DNA of 36,479 nt from Muribaculaceae bacterium (GCA_009775375.1 VSPO01000017.1:1-36479); one strand, 5' to 3'; positions 17,173 to 24,452 are shown, numbered from the stretch's first letter. The notes: generated by a model from the letters alone, not told the origin. Made by a program: numbers and translations.

Positions 17173-17212
17173 GGAAGCCCCGGCCATTCATGATGAATGG
17201 CCGGATACTTCC
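17173..17212 (-). other. Intercistronic hairpin between pta and ackA
   Basis: A 12-bp perfect stem around one central base (17180-17204) is extended by GGAAG/CTTCC. It lies about 20 nt after the pta stop and about 35 nt before ackA. There is no T-run, so it more likely affects mRNA stability or the pta:ackA ratio than ends transcription. Confidence 0.55.
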
Positions 17213-17231
17213 GATGTTCATTTAAAAGGAA

Positions 17232-18245
17232 TCAAAGACCCTTGTTGCCGATAGCCTGGTTGCAGGTGACGATGATGGTGTTGACAATGTCTTCTACCGT
17301 TGCGCCTCTGGAAAGGTCGTTGACGGGAGCTGCAAGGCCTTGGAGTATAGGACCTACGGCACCGGCTCCGGAGAGACGTTGCACGAGCTTATAGGCAATG
17401 TTTCCAGTCTCAAGCGAGGGGAAGATGAGCGTGTTGGCATGTCCTGCTACTTTGCTGTCGGGAGCCTTCAGCTCTCCTACGGAGGGCACGATTGCGGCAT
17501 CGCTCTGGAGCTCTCCGTCGATATTCAGGGAAGGATCTTTCTCGCGGGCAAGTTCCATGGCTTCGCGGACCTTGTCGACCTTTTCGTCGGAAGCCGAACC
17601 CTTTGTCGAGAAGCTGAGCATGGCAACGACCGGATCAAGCCCTGCGATGTCTTTTGTGGTCTTGGCGGTGGCTATCGCGATTTCCGCAAGTTCCTCCTTT
17701 GTGGGGTCGGGCACTACGGCGCAGTCGGCAAAAACGAGCATATGATGGTCGCCATATTGGCAATCTTCGGGAAGCAGCATGATGAAAGCTCCGCTGACCA
17801 CGGATATGCCGGGCTTCGTCTTCAACACCTGGAAGGCGGCGCGAAGCACGCTCGACGTCGGGCTAAGGGCACCTGCCACCATGGCGTCGGCGTCGCCTGC
17901 CTTAATGAGAAGGCAACCGAGATAGAGCGGATTCTTCACGGTGTAGCGTGCATCCTGAAGGGTCACACCTTTTTTCTTGCGCAGCTCGCAGAATAGTTCG
18001 GCATATTTCTCAGTGAACTCAGTGTCGTCGGAGTCATAGAAATTGGCGTTGGCGATATATTTGAGTCCGAGTTTTTCAGCTTCGGCGAGAATCTCGTTTT
18101 TCTTGCCGAGGAAGATTATTTCCGCGGCTTTCTTTTCAAGGATAATTTCGGCGGCCTTGAGGGTGCGCGGCTCTTTTGATTCCGGGAGCACCAGTCTCTG
18201 GGGATGCTCCTGAGCTTTTTTAGTAAGCCTTTCGAATAAGGTCAT
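17232..18245 (-). CDS. pta: Phosphate acetyltransferase
   Basis: Converts acetyl-CoA and phosphate to acetyl phosphate, feeding ackA. The start ATG at 18243-18245 gives 337 residues beginning MTLFERLTKKAQEHPQRLVL, as in short single-domain Pta enzymes; an in-frame extension to 18335 would add a proline/arginine-rich leader unlike the family and is rejected. Motifs include LPESKEPRTLKAAEII, DADAMVAGALSPTSSVLRAA, ADCAVVPDPTKEELAEIA, MLSFSTKGSA and VAGHANTLIFPSLETGNIAY. There is no N-terminal DRTGG regulatory domain. Pta-ackA forms the main acetate operon. Confidence 0.97.
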   Translation of the reverse strand: MTLFERLTKKAQEHPQRLVLPESKEPRTLKAAEIILEKKAAEIIFLGKKNEILAEAEKLGLKYIANANFYDSDDTEFTEKYAELFCELRKKKGVTLQDARYTVKNPLYLGCLLIKAGDADAMVAGALSPTSSVLRAAFQVLKTKPGISVVSGAFIMLLPEDCQYGDHHMLVFADCAVVPDPTKEELAEIAIATAKTTKDIAGLDPVVAMLSFSTKGSASDEKVDKVREAMELAREKDPSLNIDGELQSDAAIVPSVGELKAPDSKVAGHANTLIFPSLETGNIAYKLVQRLSGAGAVGPILQGLAAPVNDLSRGATVEDIVNTIIVTCNQAIGNKGL

Positions 18246-18348
18246 TTTTTTATATGTTTTAGGTTGAAATATTTCTTTGGCCGTATGTCGCCACCCGCTC
18301 TTCGCATCATGACGAAGACGGCCCGGGGGCGGCATGAGGGTTATGATG

Positions 18349-18356
18349 CAAAGTTA
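18349..18356 (-). promoter_or_regulatory. Possible -7 element of pta-ackA
   Basis: TAACTTTG on the minus strand fits TAnnTTTG and lies about 100 nt upstream of pta. The -33 region has only a weak TTTC-type match. Confidence 0.45.
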
Positions 18357-18515
18357 TAAAAACATTTTCAAAAGAAAGGTTTTGGCGGCCTAAATTTATT
18401 GAAAAAAATTAAAAGTGGGAATATTTGCATTTTTTTGCGGTAGATAGGTCATTCAGACGGCATAAATTTTGTAATTTTACGGACTGAAAGCGACAATATC
18501 ATCCCGTTCATACAA

Positions 18516-20432
18516 ATGAGAATCATCAAACGACTATATCTCTTTATCCTCAAAAGTTTTCTTCCGCTGTTTGCGATGACCTTTTTCATAGTCCTCTTCA
18601 TCGTGCTGATGCAGTGGCTTTGGAAATATATCGACGACCTTGTCGGCAAGGGCCTTGAATTTTCGCTCATAGCGGAGCTCTTTTTCTATGTGGCCATAAG
18701 TCTTGTGCCAATGGCTCTTCCCCTTGCCATCCTGTTGGCAAGCTTGATGACGTTTGGCAACTTCGGGGAACGGTTTGAGCTTACGGCCATGAAGGCTTCG
18801 GGGGTTTCTCTGCTTAAGGCCATGAGCCCGTTGATAGTGTTTATATCCTTGATCTCAATTGGGGCTTATTTCTATCAGGACTATCTCGTGCCGAAGGCGC
18901 AGGTGAAGATGTGGACGCTTCTCTTCTCCATGAAGCAGAAATCTCCCGAACTTGAAATTCCGGAGGGCGTTTTCTACGACCAGATTCCGGGCTACAATCT
19001 CTTCGTGCAATCTAAAAACAAAGATACGGGTATGCTTTACGACGTAATGATCTACGACGTCAGCCACGGAGGAGACAACTCTACGATCCTTCTTGCCGAT
19101 TCCGGCCGTCTCGCCCTGACAGCCGACATGAAATATCTTTACCTGCATCTTTTTCAGGGCGAACAATTTGAGAATCTCCGCGACCAGAAGAGCCTTGACC
19201 GCAACGTGCCTTTCCGTCGGGAGGAATTCGCCGACAAGGAGGTGCTGATTCCCTTCGATGCCAACTTCAACCGTCTTGACGAGGGGGGTATGCGCAGCCA
19301 GTATGTCGGGAAGAATATAGCCCAGCTTCGTCATTCTGTTGACTCCATAGGGGCACGCATTGATTCCATAGGAGCCGTCTATACGAAGGAGCTCCATGTC
19401 ACGGCTTTTCCCCTTCTCATTGGAAGGGACGAGAGGATGGAGGATGGGAAGAAGGCCCCGGCTCGGAAAGACACGGCGGAAGTGAAGCCCGTGGATATCG
19501 ACACTCTTATCCTGAAGCTCAACACCGACAACCAGACGGGAGTGTTCGACAGGGCGATGGGCATCTCGGAGCGCAAGGTCAATGAGATGCAGTTCAAGTC
19601 TATGACGGTCTCTGAAGATAAGAGAATCATGCGTCGGCATGAGATAGAACTGATAAGGAAATATACTTTGTCGGTGGCTTGTCTGGTGTTCTTCTTCATC
19701 GGGGCTCCTTTGGGAGCGATTATCCGCAAGGGAGGACTCGGCACACCTCTTGTCATATCGGTGCTCCTCTTCCTCGTGTATTACATCATTGACAACACCG
19801 GCTATAAGATGGCCCGCGACGGCCACGTGGCATGCTGGGAGGGGATATGGCTCTCAACCTTCGTTCTTGCTCCGCTTGGCATTTACGTGACGTATAAGGC
19901 TATGAATGACTCCGCCGTGTTTGATGCGGATCGCTATAAGGCATTCTTCAGAAAAGTATTTGGAAAGAAGGTGGAGAGAAAAGTGGCGTATAAAGAGGTT
20001 ATCATCAACGATATCTCTAAGGAGGATGCAATTTCACGTCTCACTCTTCTCAAGGAGGAAGCGATGGCTTTCGCCGAGCATTATGAACGACGCCAGGGCT
20101 ATAAGGCATATTGGACAAAAGGCTACGACATGAAGAAAATCCATGAAATCAGCGACCGGCTTGAGAGCGACGTGGAATATCTGACAGACTGCCGCAACAA
20201 TATAGCCGTCAACAAGCTGATGGATTATCCTGTGGTGCGCAATCTATGGCTATATCATCCGGGCGTCAATAAGGTGGTCGGGGCTGCATTCATGTGGTTT
20301 GCTCCTTTGGGATTGCCCATATATCTTGCGGGAATCCGCGCCCAGCGCAATCTGAAGGAGGAGATGAAGAAGATTGCCGAGGTCAGCGACACGATTATCG
20401 GTCTGCTTGAAACAGAATCCGACCATTCGTGA
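18516..20432 (+). CDS. LptF/LptG (YjgP/YjgQ) family permease
   Basis: Inner-membrane part of the LPS transporter that moves LPS from the inner membrane to the periplasmic bridge. The 638-residue protein has three N-terminal membrane helices (about 12-35, 50-75 and 103-122), a jellyroll-type periplasmic domain (about 125-390), and further C-terminal helices (about 400-420, 430-450, 465-485 and a last one near 590-610). Typical family sequences are ALPLAILLASLMTFG, ELTAMKASGVSLLKAM and FFFIGAPLGAIIRKGGLG. It is nearly twice the length of E. coli LptF/G because of a long loop and a charged C-terminal extension, as in many Bacteroidetes. LptF and LptG cannot be told apart here. No perfect promoter was found; a weak TAAATTTTG lies near 18463. 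Confidence 0.93.
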   Translation: MRIIKRLYLFILKSFLPLFAMTFFIVLFIVLMQWLWKYIDDLVGKGLEFSLIAELFFYVAISLVPMALPLAILLASLMTFGNFGERFELTAMKASGVSLLKAMSPLIVFISLISIGAYFYQDYLVPKAQVKMWTLLFSMKQKSPELEIPEGVFYDQIPGYNLFVQSKNKDTGMLYDVMIYDVSHGGDNSTILLADSGRLALTADMKYLYLHLFQGEQFENLRDQKSLDRNVPFRREEFADKEVLIPFDANFNRLDEGGMRSQYVGKNIAQLRHSVDSIGARIDSIGAVYTKELHVTAFPLLIGRDERMEDGKKAPARKDTAEVKPVDIDTLILKLNTDNQTGVFDRAMGISERKVNEMQFKSMTVSEDKRIMRRHEIELIRKYTLSVACLVFFFIGAPLGAIIRKGGLGTPLVISVLLFLVYYIIDNTGYKMARDGHVACWEGIWLSTFVLAPLGIYVTYKAMNDSAVFDADRYKAFFRKVFGKKVERKVAYKEVIINDISKEDAISRLTLLKEEAMAFAEHYERRQGYKAYWTKGYDMKKIHEISDRLESDVEYLTDCRNNIAVNKLMDYPVVRNLWLYHPGVNKVVGAAFMWFAPLGLPIYLAGIRAQRNLKEEMKKIAEVSDTIIGLLETESDHS

Positions 20433-20844
20433 GGAAACCGCCACATCATTTACTTACGATATGTGAATCTAAGCGCGTGTTCCTTAAAATTTCGGGGTCG
20501 TAAGGGCGGTGATTTTAAGAAGCGCTCAAGCGCGTTGCTTAAAACAGATAAGCGACGGGGAAAAATAAATGCGACCGCTCTCACGAGTGGCCGCTTTTGA
20601 TAACAAGAGTTGTCTCTTGTTATCACTTAAACTTAATGAACAAAAATCTATCTTCTTTCTTTTCAATAGATATAACCTTAAACGAATAAGATTTGTTCAG
20701 AATAGGTTCTTATTTAACTCATATTAACATACGAAGACATTCTTTTGCGATTTATATTGATACGTATGCTTGAATGATATATTTCTCCTCGTTTTTGTGA
20801 CTGGTAAAGAGGTAAGTTCCGCAAAATAACCCATGAGCTCATGG
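20433..20844. other. Hairpin-rich intergenic stretch
   Basis: No gene is visible in these 412 bp. The first 200 bp hold three successive inverted repeats: CTTAAAAT/ATTTTAAG (20483-20490 with 20512-20519), a 10-bp GC-rich hairpin with one mismatch (20571-20594), and a 12-bp perfect hairpin (20598-20625). The last 200 bp are AT-rich without a recognised feature. Confidence 0.6.
20571..20625 (+). terminator. Double hairpin, likely terminator of the permease gene
   Basis: A GC-rich stem (20571-20580 with 20585-20594) followed by TTTT is typical of intrinsic termination. A second perfect 12-bp stem with loop TTGT (20598-20609 with 20614-20625) follows directly. The distance from the gene stop is about 140 bp. 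Confidence 0.5.
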
Positions 20845-21175
20845 TCAACCTTTTGAGTCCTCCTTAATTAGCAAAAGCGCATCACCGGGGAATAGACGGC
20901 GTTTCCCATTCGGTATGATATACTTGCCTTCTCTGCGTATCATCATTACCAATGTGCCTTCGGGAAGTTGCATTGCTCTAAGGGTGTTGCCATTTTCCAA
21001 ATCCCTTTGCGAGAGTATTATTGTCTGCAACGATGCAGTATGTTCGTCGGATAGTTCCACTCCGAAGGATTCGTTATCCTCAAATTCCGTATCTACCAAT
21101 TTAAGCTTTTTTGCAACCGTAATAATTGATGTCCCTTGGACAACAAGAGATATGATAGTCACAAAGAATACAATA
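20845..21175 (-). pseudogene. NhaP/CvrA-type K+(Na+)/H+ antiporter, 3' fragment
   Basis: This fragment encodes the last membrane segment (FFVTIISLVVQGTSI) and a C-terminal regulatory domain of the TrkA-C/RCK-C type (LPEGTLVMMIRREGKYIIPNG in part, ending LFPGDALLLIKED) of a CPA1-type antiporter. It ends at a natural stop codon at 20845. It is separated from the preceding membrane part by the 161-bp element at 21176-21336. Conceptual removal of that element and one TA copy joins QIFN to IVFFVTIISLVVQG in frame, as expected for an intact antiporter. It may be translated as a stub from an internal ATG (21162), but function is unlikely. Confidence 0.85.
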
Positions 21176-21336
21176 AGTACCTACGAAAAATAAATGTGCA
21201 TATGATTGCCTTATGGTGTGAGCGAGATATGAAATCGTGAAGATGGAATTATGGGGTTCCATAACGACTGATGAACGACTTTATAGGTTGCCACAATATA
21301 TGGCTGGCATTTGTTCATTTATTTTTCGTAGGTACT
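21176..21336. mobile_element. 161-bp MITE-like insertion with TA target duplication
   Basis: The element begins AGTACCTACGAAAAA and ends with its exact reverse complement; 21 terminal bases are identical at both ends, and similarity continues imperfectly. It is bordered by TA on both sides (21174-21175 and 21337-21338). It contains no gene. Its removal restores the antiporter frame, which shows directly that it is an insertion. TA duplication and short size fit a non-autonomous relative of an IS630/Tc1-mariner-type element (inference). An internal core at 21242-21262 recurs inverted in the second element. Confidence 0.88.
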
Positions 21337-21907
21337 TATTAAAAATTTGGGATGCTCCGGGAACATCGGCTATCACCGGATAAGTTGCAAATATTATAGG
21401 CACCGCTCCTCTAAGGCCTACCCATGACGCAAAAGCACGTGCCTTGCCCGTGACTTTTTTGAACGGCGCGAGACACAGGAAAACACTGACGGGTCGACCG
21501 ACGATGATCATAAATGCACCAATGAGAATAGACACAGGAGCCACGACAAGCATCTCATGGGGATTTACAAGCAGGCCAAGCATTATAAACACTACGATTT
21601 GGGCAAGCCAAGTTATGCCATTCATAAATTTAGTTACACTCAATTTTAGAGGTATCGTTGAGTTGCCTATTATCATGCCGACAAGATATACCGCCAGGTA
21701 GCCATTCCCTTGACACAAGGTTGTGAGTGTGAAAGTTAGGAATACAAGGGCAATTAAAAGAATGGAAATCATAGCAGTTGCCAGTCCATTGTCTTCATTT
21801 TTCTGATTCCCGAGCTTCATATAGATGCCGGACAATTTTACGCTAACCCATCCAAACACAATGCCGAGACCTCCGCCCACACCGAATTGGAGCAATGAGC
21901 AATATGT
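21337..21907 (-). pseudogene. NhaP/CvrA-type antiporter, middle fragment (5' end lost)
   Basis: About 200 codons encode membrane helices of a CPA1-type antiporter, beginning LLQFGVGGGLGIVFGW and including GYLAVYLVGMIIGNSTIPLK, ITWLAQIVVFIMLGLLVNP and the family's WVGLRGAVPIIFATYP. About 190 N-terminal residues, with the ion-binding helices, are missing: upstream of about 21907 the frame meets a stop and the sequence no longer looks like an antiporter. Downstream the frame is cut by the 161-bp insertion. Two lesions in one gene mean it is dead. Intact homologs are about 490 residues. Confidence 0.85.
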
Positions 21908-22030
21908 TTTCTCCTGTTATTTCCATAATATGGCGATGATAGTGCAGGATTACGAAGAATAATATCAATCCCTTTGTCGATGGTTGGTGATGAAGTAGTT
22001 TAAATTACTTTATTCTTACAGAATAACTTA
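21908..22030. other. Unassigned spacer at the lost antiporter 5' end
   Basis: This AT-rich stretch stands between the antiporter break point and the second TA-flanked element. In one minus frame it reads as a short hydrophobic run (GLILFFVILHYHRHIM) that resembles no part of an NhaP antiporter that I know. It may be a remnant of the rearrangement that removed the 5' end. Confidence 0.4.
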
Positions 22031-22192
22031 AGTAAGTATTCAGGTTATTCCTATACATGTCTTATCCAATCTGAGCGCCGGATTTCAACGCGTGATTAAG
22101 TTATGATGGAACCCCATCGCGCCATCATCCCAAGTCGAAATCCCGACCCTCATATTGGCAATCCATGTATAGGAATAATCTGAACACTTACT
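22031..22192. mobile_element. 162-bp MITE-like element, TA-flanked
   Basis: Inverted ends of 31 nt match with two differences (start AGTAAGTATTCAGG, end the complement of AGTAAGTGTTCAGA). TA lies on each side (22029-22030 and 22193-22194). It contains no gene. The termini differ from those of the element at 21176, but size, TA border, initial AGTA and an internal 21-nt core (22106-22126) are shared. Confidence 0.82.
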
Positions 22193-22270
22193 TATTAAAA
22201 TTTATTTTTTTCGATTACTCAGTACGTAGATTTCCATATTGTGAGTTGCGTATAAGTCAGCTAACTACAA

Positions 22271-22681
22271 TTAGTCATAGGAAGGGTTGTTTTGATTTAC
22301 GGAGGCTTCAAGCATCTCGATTTCGCGGTCGAGCGACTCCCTTTGCGATTTTAGCTTGTCGAGGAGTTGAGATTTTTTGATGAGATCGAAGTTCTTTACG
22401 TCGGATGCAATCGATTCTGCGAGTGAGAGCATTTTCTCAGCTTCTTTTTGTGGAAGTTCCTGAAGTTCGGGAATCATCTTCCAGGCGGCTTTAAGAGAAT
22501 TTATGATAGTGGCGGCTGACTTATCATTGGGGGCTTTTGCCAGGTTTTGCCTGCGTTTCCAAGCCATAATGGAGCCATATTGTTTGTCGAGTGACTTTTC
22601 TTCGAATCTTCTTCTGTCGATTTCATCTTTGCCCTCAAGGAAAGCTTCTTTATAAAGGGCGATGGTGTCGGATTTCTTCAT
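22271..22681 (-). CDS. Small unknown protein with C-terminal coiled coil
   Basis: A 136-residue, highly charged, soluble protein that I do not recognise. The start ATG (22679-22681) is preceded by a good promoter. The N-terminal half is basic and helical (RRRFEEKSLDKQYGSIMAWK). The C-terminal 35 residues (LLDKLKSQRESLDREIEMLE) have heptad-like spacing typical of a coiled coil. No signal peptide, membrane segment or metal motif is seen. It stands alone between the second TA element and the tandem repeats, in the only accessory-like part of the window. A role in DNA or protein binding is possible but not shown. Confidence 0.75.
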   Translation of the reverse strand: MKKSDTIALYKEAFLEGKDEIDRRRFEEKSLDKQYGSIMAWKRRQNLAKAPNDKSAATIINSLKAAWKMIPELQELPQKEAEKMLSLAESIASDVKNFDLIKKSQLLDKLKSQRESLDREIEMLEASVNQNNPSYD

Positions 22682-22735
22682 TTGTTGTTTGTGTTATAAT
22701 GATAGGTTTAAATCTGATTGCTATTGAAATATGCG

Positions 22736-22767
22736 TAAAGGTAGCCATAAAATTTAAAATGTGCAAA
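22736..22767 (-). promoter_or_regulatory. Promoter of the small coiled-coil gene
   Basis: On the minus strand TTTG (22764-22767), a 20-nt spacer and TACCTTTA (22736-22743) match the Bacteroidetes promoter at all but one position. It would give a leader of about 50 nt. Confidence 0.65.
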
Positions 22768-22800
22768 AAAATGTTTTTGGGCGTGCTTGCCGAGTTGATC

Positions 22801-22940
22801 CGATTTGAAAAATCTTGTTTTGATTTGAAAATTCTTGTTTTGTTTTGAAAGTTTTTGTTCTGATTTGGAAGTTTTTGTTCTGATTTGGAATTTTTTGTTC
22901 TGATTTGGAAGTTTTTGTTCTGATTTGGAAGTTTTTGTTC
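22801..22940. repeat. Tandem array, seven 20-bp units
   Basis: Seven consecutive 20-bp units of the form TGATTTGGAAGTTTTTGTTC run from 22801 to 22940; the last four or five are nearly identical, the first two more diverged, and a partial unit follows. The T/G bias lies entirely on one strand. The period is not a multiple of three, so it is not a coding repeat. It sits between divergently arranged genes, about 245 bp before the queF promoter. Confidence 0.9.
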
Positions 22941-23185
22941 TGATTTTGTCGATAGTCGTTGGTTTTTTAGTTGTCGTGGGAGGGGAACCACGGCCCTTAG
23001 CCGTGGCACAGTAATGCCATCCGGTTGGGAATTTTGGTTTCTGCTTTCTGTTGTTCTGATTTGGTTGGGTTTTGGATTTTATAGCTTTTATGGGACTTCT
23101 TTTAATATATTGTCTGTCGTGATTGTTTGGAGAGTAGGCAAAATAATGGTGTTTGGAAAATTTTGAGATGAAGATTTGTCTGTTT
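22941..23185. other. Intergenic stretch between tandem repeats and queF promoter
   Basis: No gene is visible. It holds a partial copy of the 20-bp repeat, a REP-like hairpin (22988-23006) and T/G-rich sequence with a further degenerate repeat-like TTCTGATTTGG near 23055. Confidence 0.5.
22988..23006. repeat. REP-like hairpin
   Basis: A perfect 7-bp stem CCACGGC/GCCGTGG with loop CCTTA is preceded by a G-rich run (AGGGGAA). The form, G-run plus small GC-rich hairpin in an intergenic space, is typical of REP elements mobilised by REP-associated transposases. Copy number cannot be judged here. Confidence 0.45.
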
Positions 23186-23217
23186 TTTGCTGAGAACATA
23201 AAAAAGTAGTAAATTTG
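23186..23217 (+). promoter_or_regulatory. Consensus promoter of queF-queC-queD-queE
   Basis: TTTG at 23186-23189, a 20-nt spacer and TAAATTTG at 23210-23217 match the Bacteroidetes consensus. The start site should fall near 23223, leaving a leader of about 90 nt before queF. Confidence 0.8.
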
Positions 23218-23220
23218 CAT

Positions 23221-23265
23221 TGAGGTTGTCAAGGCAGCTTCAATGGCGGATGGTGGCAGCTCCGC
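23221..23265 (+). promoter_or_regulatory. Folded 5' leader of the queF operon
   Basis: Two hairpins lie directly downstream of the expected start site: an 8-bp stem with two G-U pairs (23221-23228 with 23235-23242) and a 5-bp stem (23246-23250 with 23261-23265). GGCAGCT occurs twice in the same orientation (23233 and 23255). It does not match the preQ1-I consensus. A regulatory role is inferred from position only. Confidence 0.4.
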
Positions 23266-23311
23266 TTTAATAATCTCTTATTGAGAAAACATACAACTTG
23301 AATAATTGACA

Positions 23312-23779
23312 ATGAGAAAGGAAAAAGAACTTGAAGGCGTCACGCTCCTGGGCTGCCAGGGAGTGGCGTACCCCACGGATTATGCACCTCAATTGCTTGA
23401 GACGTTTGAGAATAAGCATCCCGAAAATGAGTATGTCGTGAATTTTGATTGTCCGGAGTTTACAACGCTTTGCCCTAAGACCGGACAACCGGATTTCGGT
23501 CATATCTATATTTCGTATATCCCAAGGCAGAGGATGGTGGAAAGCAAGAGTCTGAAACTCTATCTTTTCAGTTTCCGCAATCATGGCGATTTCCATGAAG
23601 ATTGCGTCAACATCATAATGAAAGACCTATGGAAGCTTATGGATCCGAAATATATAGAAGTCAGGGGGCTGTTTATGCCGAGAGGGGGGATATCAATCAA
23701 TCCGTTTGCCAATATGGGTGATTCCCAACATCAGGAGCTCTGTCTCAAACGAAGGGAAATGGCGTTGGACCTGCCTTAA
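23312..23779 (+). CDS. queF: NADPH-dependent 7-cyano-7-deazaguanine reductase
   Basis: Reduces the nitrile of preQ0 to the amine preQ1 in queuosine synthesis. The ATG at 23312 is chosen over an in-frame TTG two codons upstream. The 155-residue length is that of the short single-domain (YkvM) QueF type. Catalytic features: C54 in EFTTLCPKTGQPDFG, which forms the thioimide, D61, E77 within the QueF motif ESKSLKLYLFSF, and HGDFHEDCVN (H95, E96). First gene of the operon queF-C-D-E; 12 nt separate it from queC. Confidence 0.97.
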   Translation: MRKEKELEGVTLLGCQGVAYPTDYAPQLLETFENKHPENEYVVNFDCPEFTTLCPKTGQPDFGHIYISYIPRQRMVESKSLKLYLFSFRNHGDFHEDCVNIIMKDLWKLMDPKYIEVRGLFMPRGGISINPFANMGDSQHQELCLKRREMALDLP

Positions 23780-23791
23780 AAAAAAATTGCT

Positions 23792-24448
23792 ATGGAAAAA
23801 GATTCAATATTGATACTTTCAGGAGGGATGGACAGCGTGACCCTCATGCATTACAGGAAAGATAGGATAGCATTGGCCGTAAGTTTCGACTACGGTTCAA
23901 ATCATAATGCACGCGAGATAGAGTGCGCGCGCAAGCAATGTGAATGTCTGGGAATAGAGCATCTTGTGATACCGTTGACGTTCATGTCGAAGTATTTCAA
24001 AAGCAGCCTTCTTGAAGGGGCAGACAGTATACCTGAAGGGTATTATACGGCAATGAACATGAAGTCGACAGTCGTGCCTTTCCGCAACGGGATAATGCTT
24101 GCCGTGGCATGCGGGCTTGCAGAGTCGCGGGGATTGCGCCACGTCATGATGGCCAATCATAGCGGCGACCATTCGATATATCCGGATTGCCGTCCCGGTT
24201 TTGTCAACGCCATGAGCGAGGCCATGAGAGAAGGGACGTATGAGGGAGTCACCTTGGAGGCAGCCTTTACCGGAATGACGAAGGGAGACATCGCAAGAAT
24301 CGGAGCCAGAATGGGCGTGGAATATGCTGATACGTATTCATGTTATAAGGGCGGAGAGAAGCATTGCGGAAAGTGTGGCACGTGTGTCGAGCGGAAAGAG
24401 GCCTTCATTGAGGCCGGACTGCCCGACCCTACAATTTATGAGGAATAA
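23792..24448 (+). CDS. queC: 7-cyano-7-deazaguanine (preQ0) synthase
   Basis: ATP-dependent conversion of 7-carboxy-7-deazaguanine and ammonia to preQ0. The 218 residues have the PP-loop SGGMDS (10-15), the region FDYGSNHNARE, VPFRNGIMLAVACGLAES, and a C-terminal zinc site with four cysteines (CYKGGEKHCGKCGTCVERK). All catalytic elements are present. Its product is the substrate of queF directly upstream; queD follows after 4 nt. Confidence 0.97.
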   Translation: MEKDSILILSGGMDSVTLMHYRKDRIALAVSFDYGSNHNAREIECARKQCECLGIEHLVIPLTFMSKYFKSSLLEGADSIPEGYYTAMNMKSTVVPFRNGIMLAVACGLAESRGLRHVMMANHSGDHSIYPDCRPGFVNAMSEAMREGTYEGVTLEAAFTGMTKGDIARIGARMGVEYADTYSCYKGGEKHCGKCGTCVERKEAFIEAGLPDPTIYEE

Positions 24449-24452
24449 AAGG

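Noticed and set aside
18246..18335. N-terminal extension of Pta
   Set aside because: The added residues are unlike Pta, and the ATG at 18245 gives the standard N-terminus just downstream of a plausible promoter.
18855..19826. 323-codon minus-strand reading frame inside the LPS permease gene
   Set aside because: Shadow of the permease frame; histidine-rich product without domain signs.
22801..22940. CRISPR array
   Set aside because: The 20-bp units follow each other without spacers and no cas genes are present.
22708..23232. Repetitive K/Q/N/S-rich peptide frames over the 20-bp repeats
   Set aside because: The repeat period of 20 is not divisible by three, several frames stay open only because of composition, and the region holds promoters on both sides.
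23218..23311. Known preQ1-I riboswitch
   Set aside because: The conserved A-rich 3' tail and short loop sequences of that class are not present.
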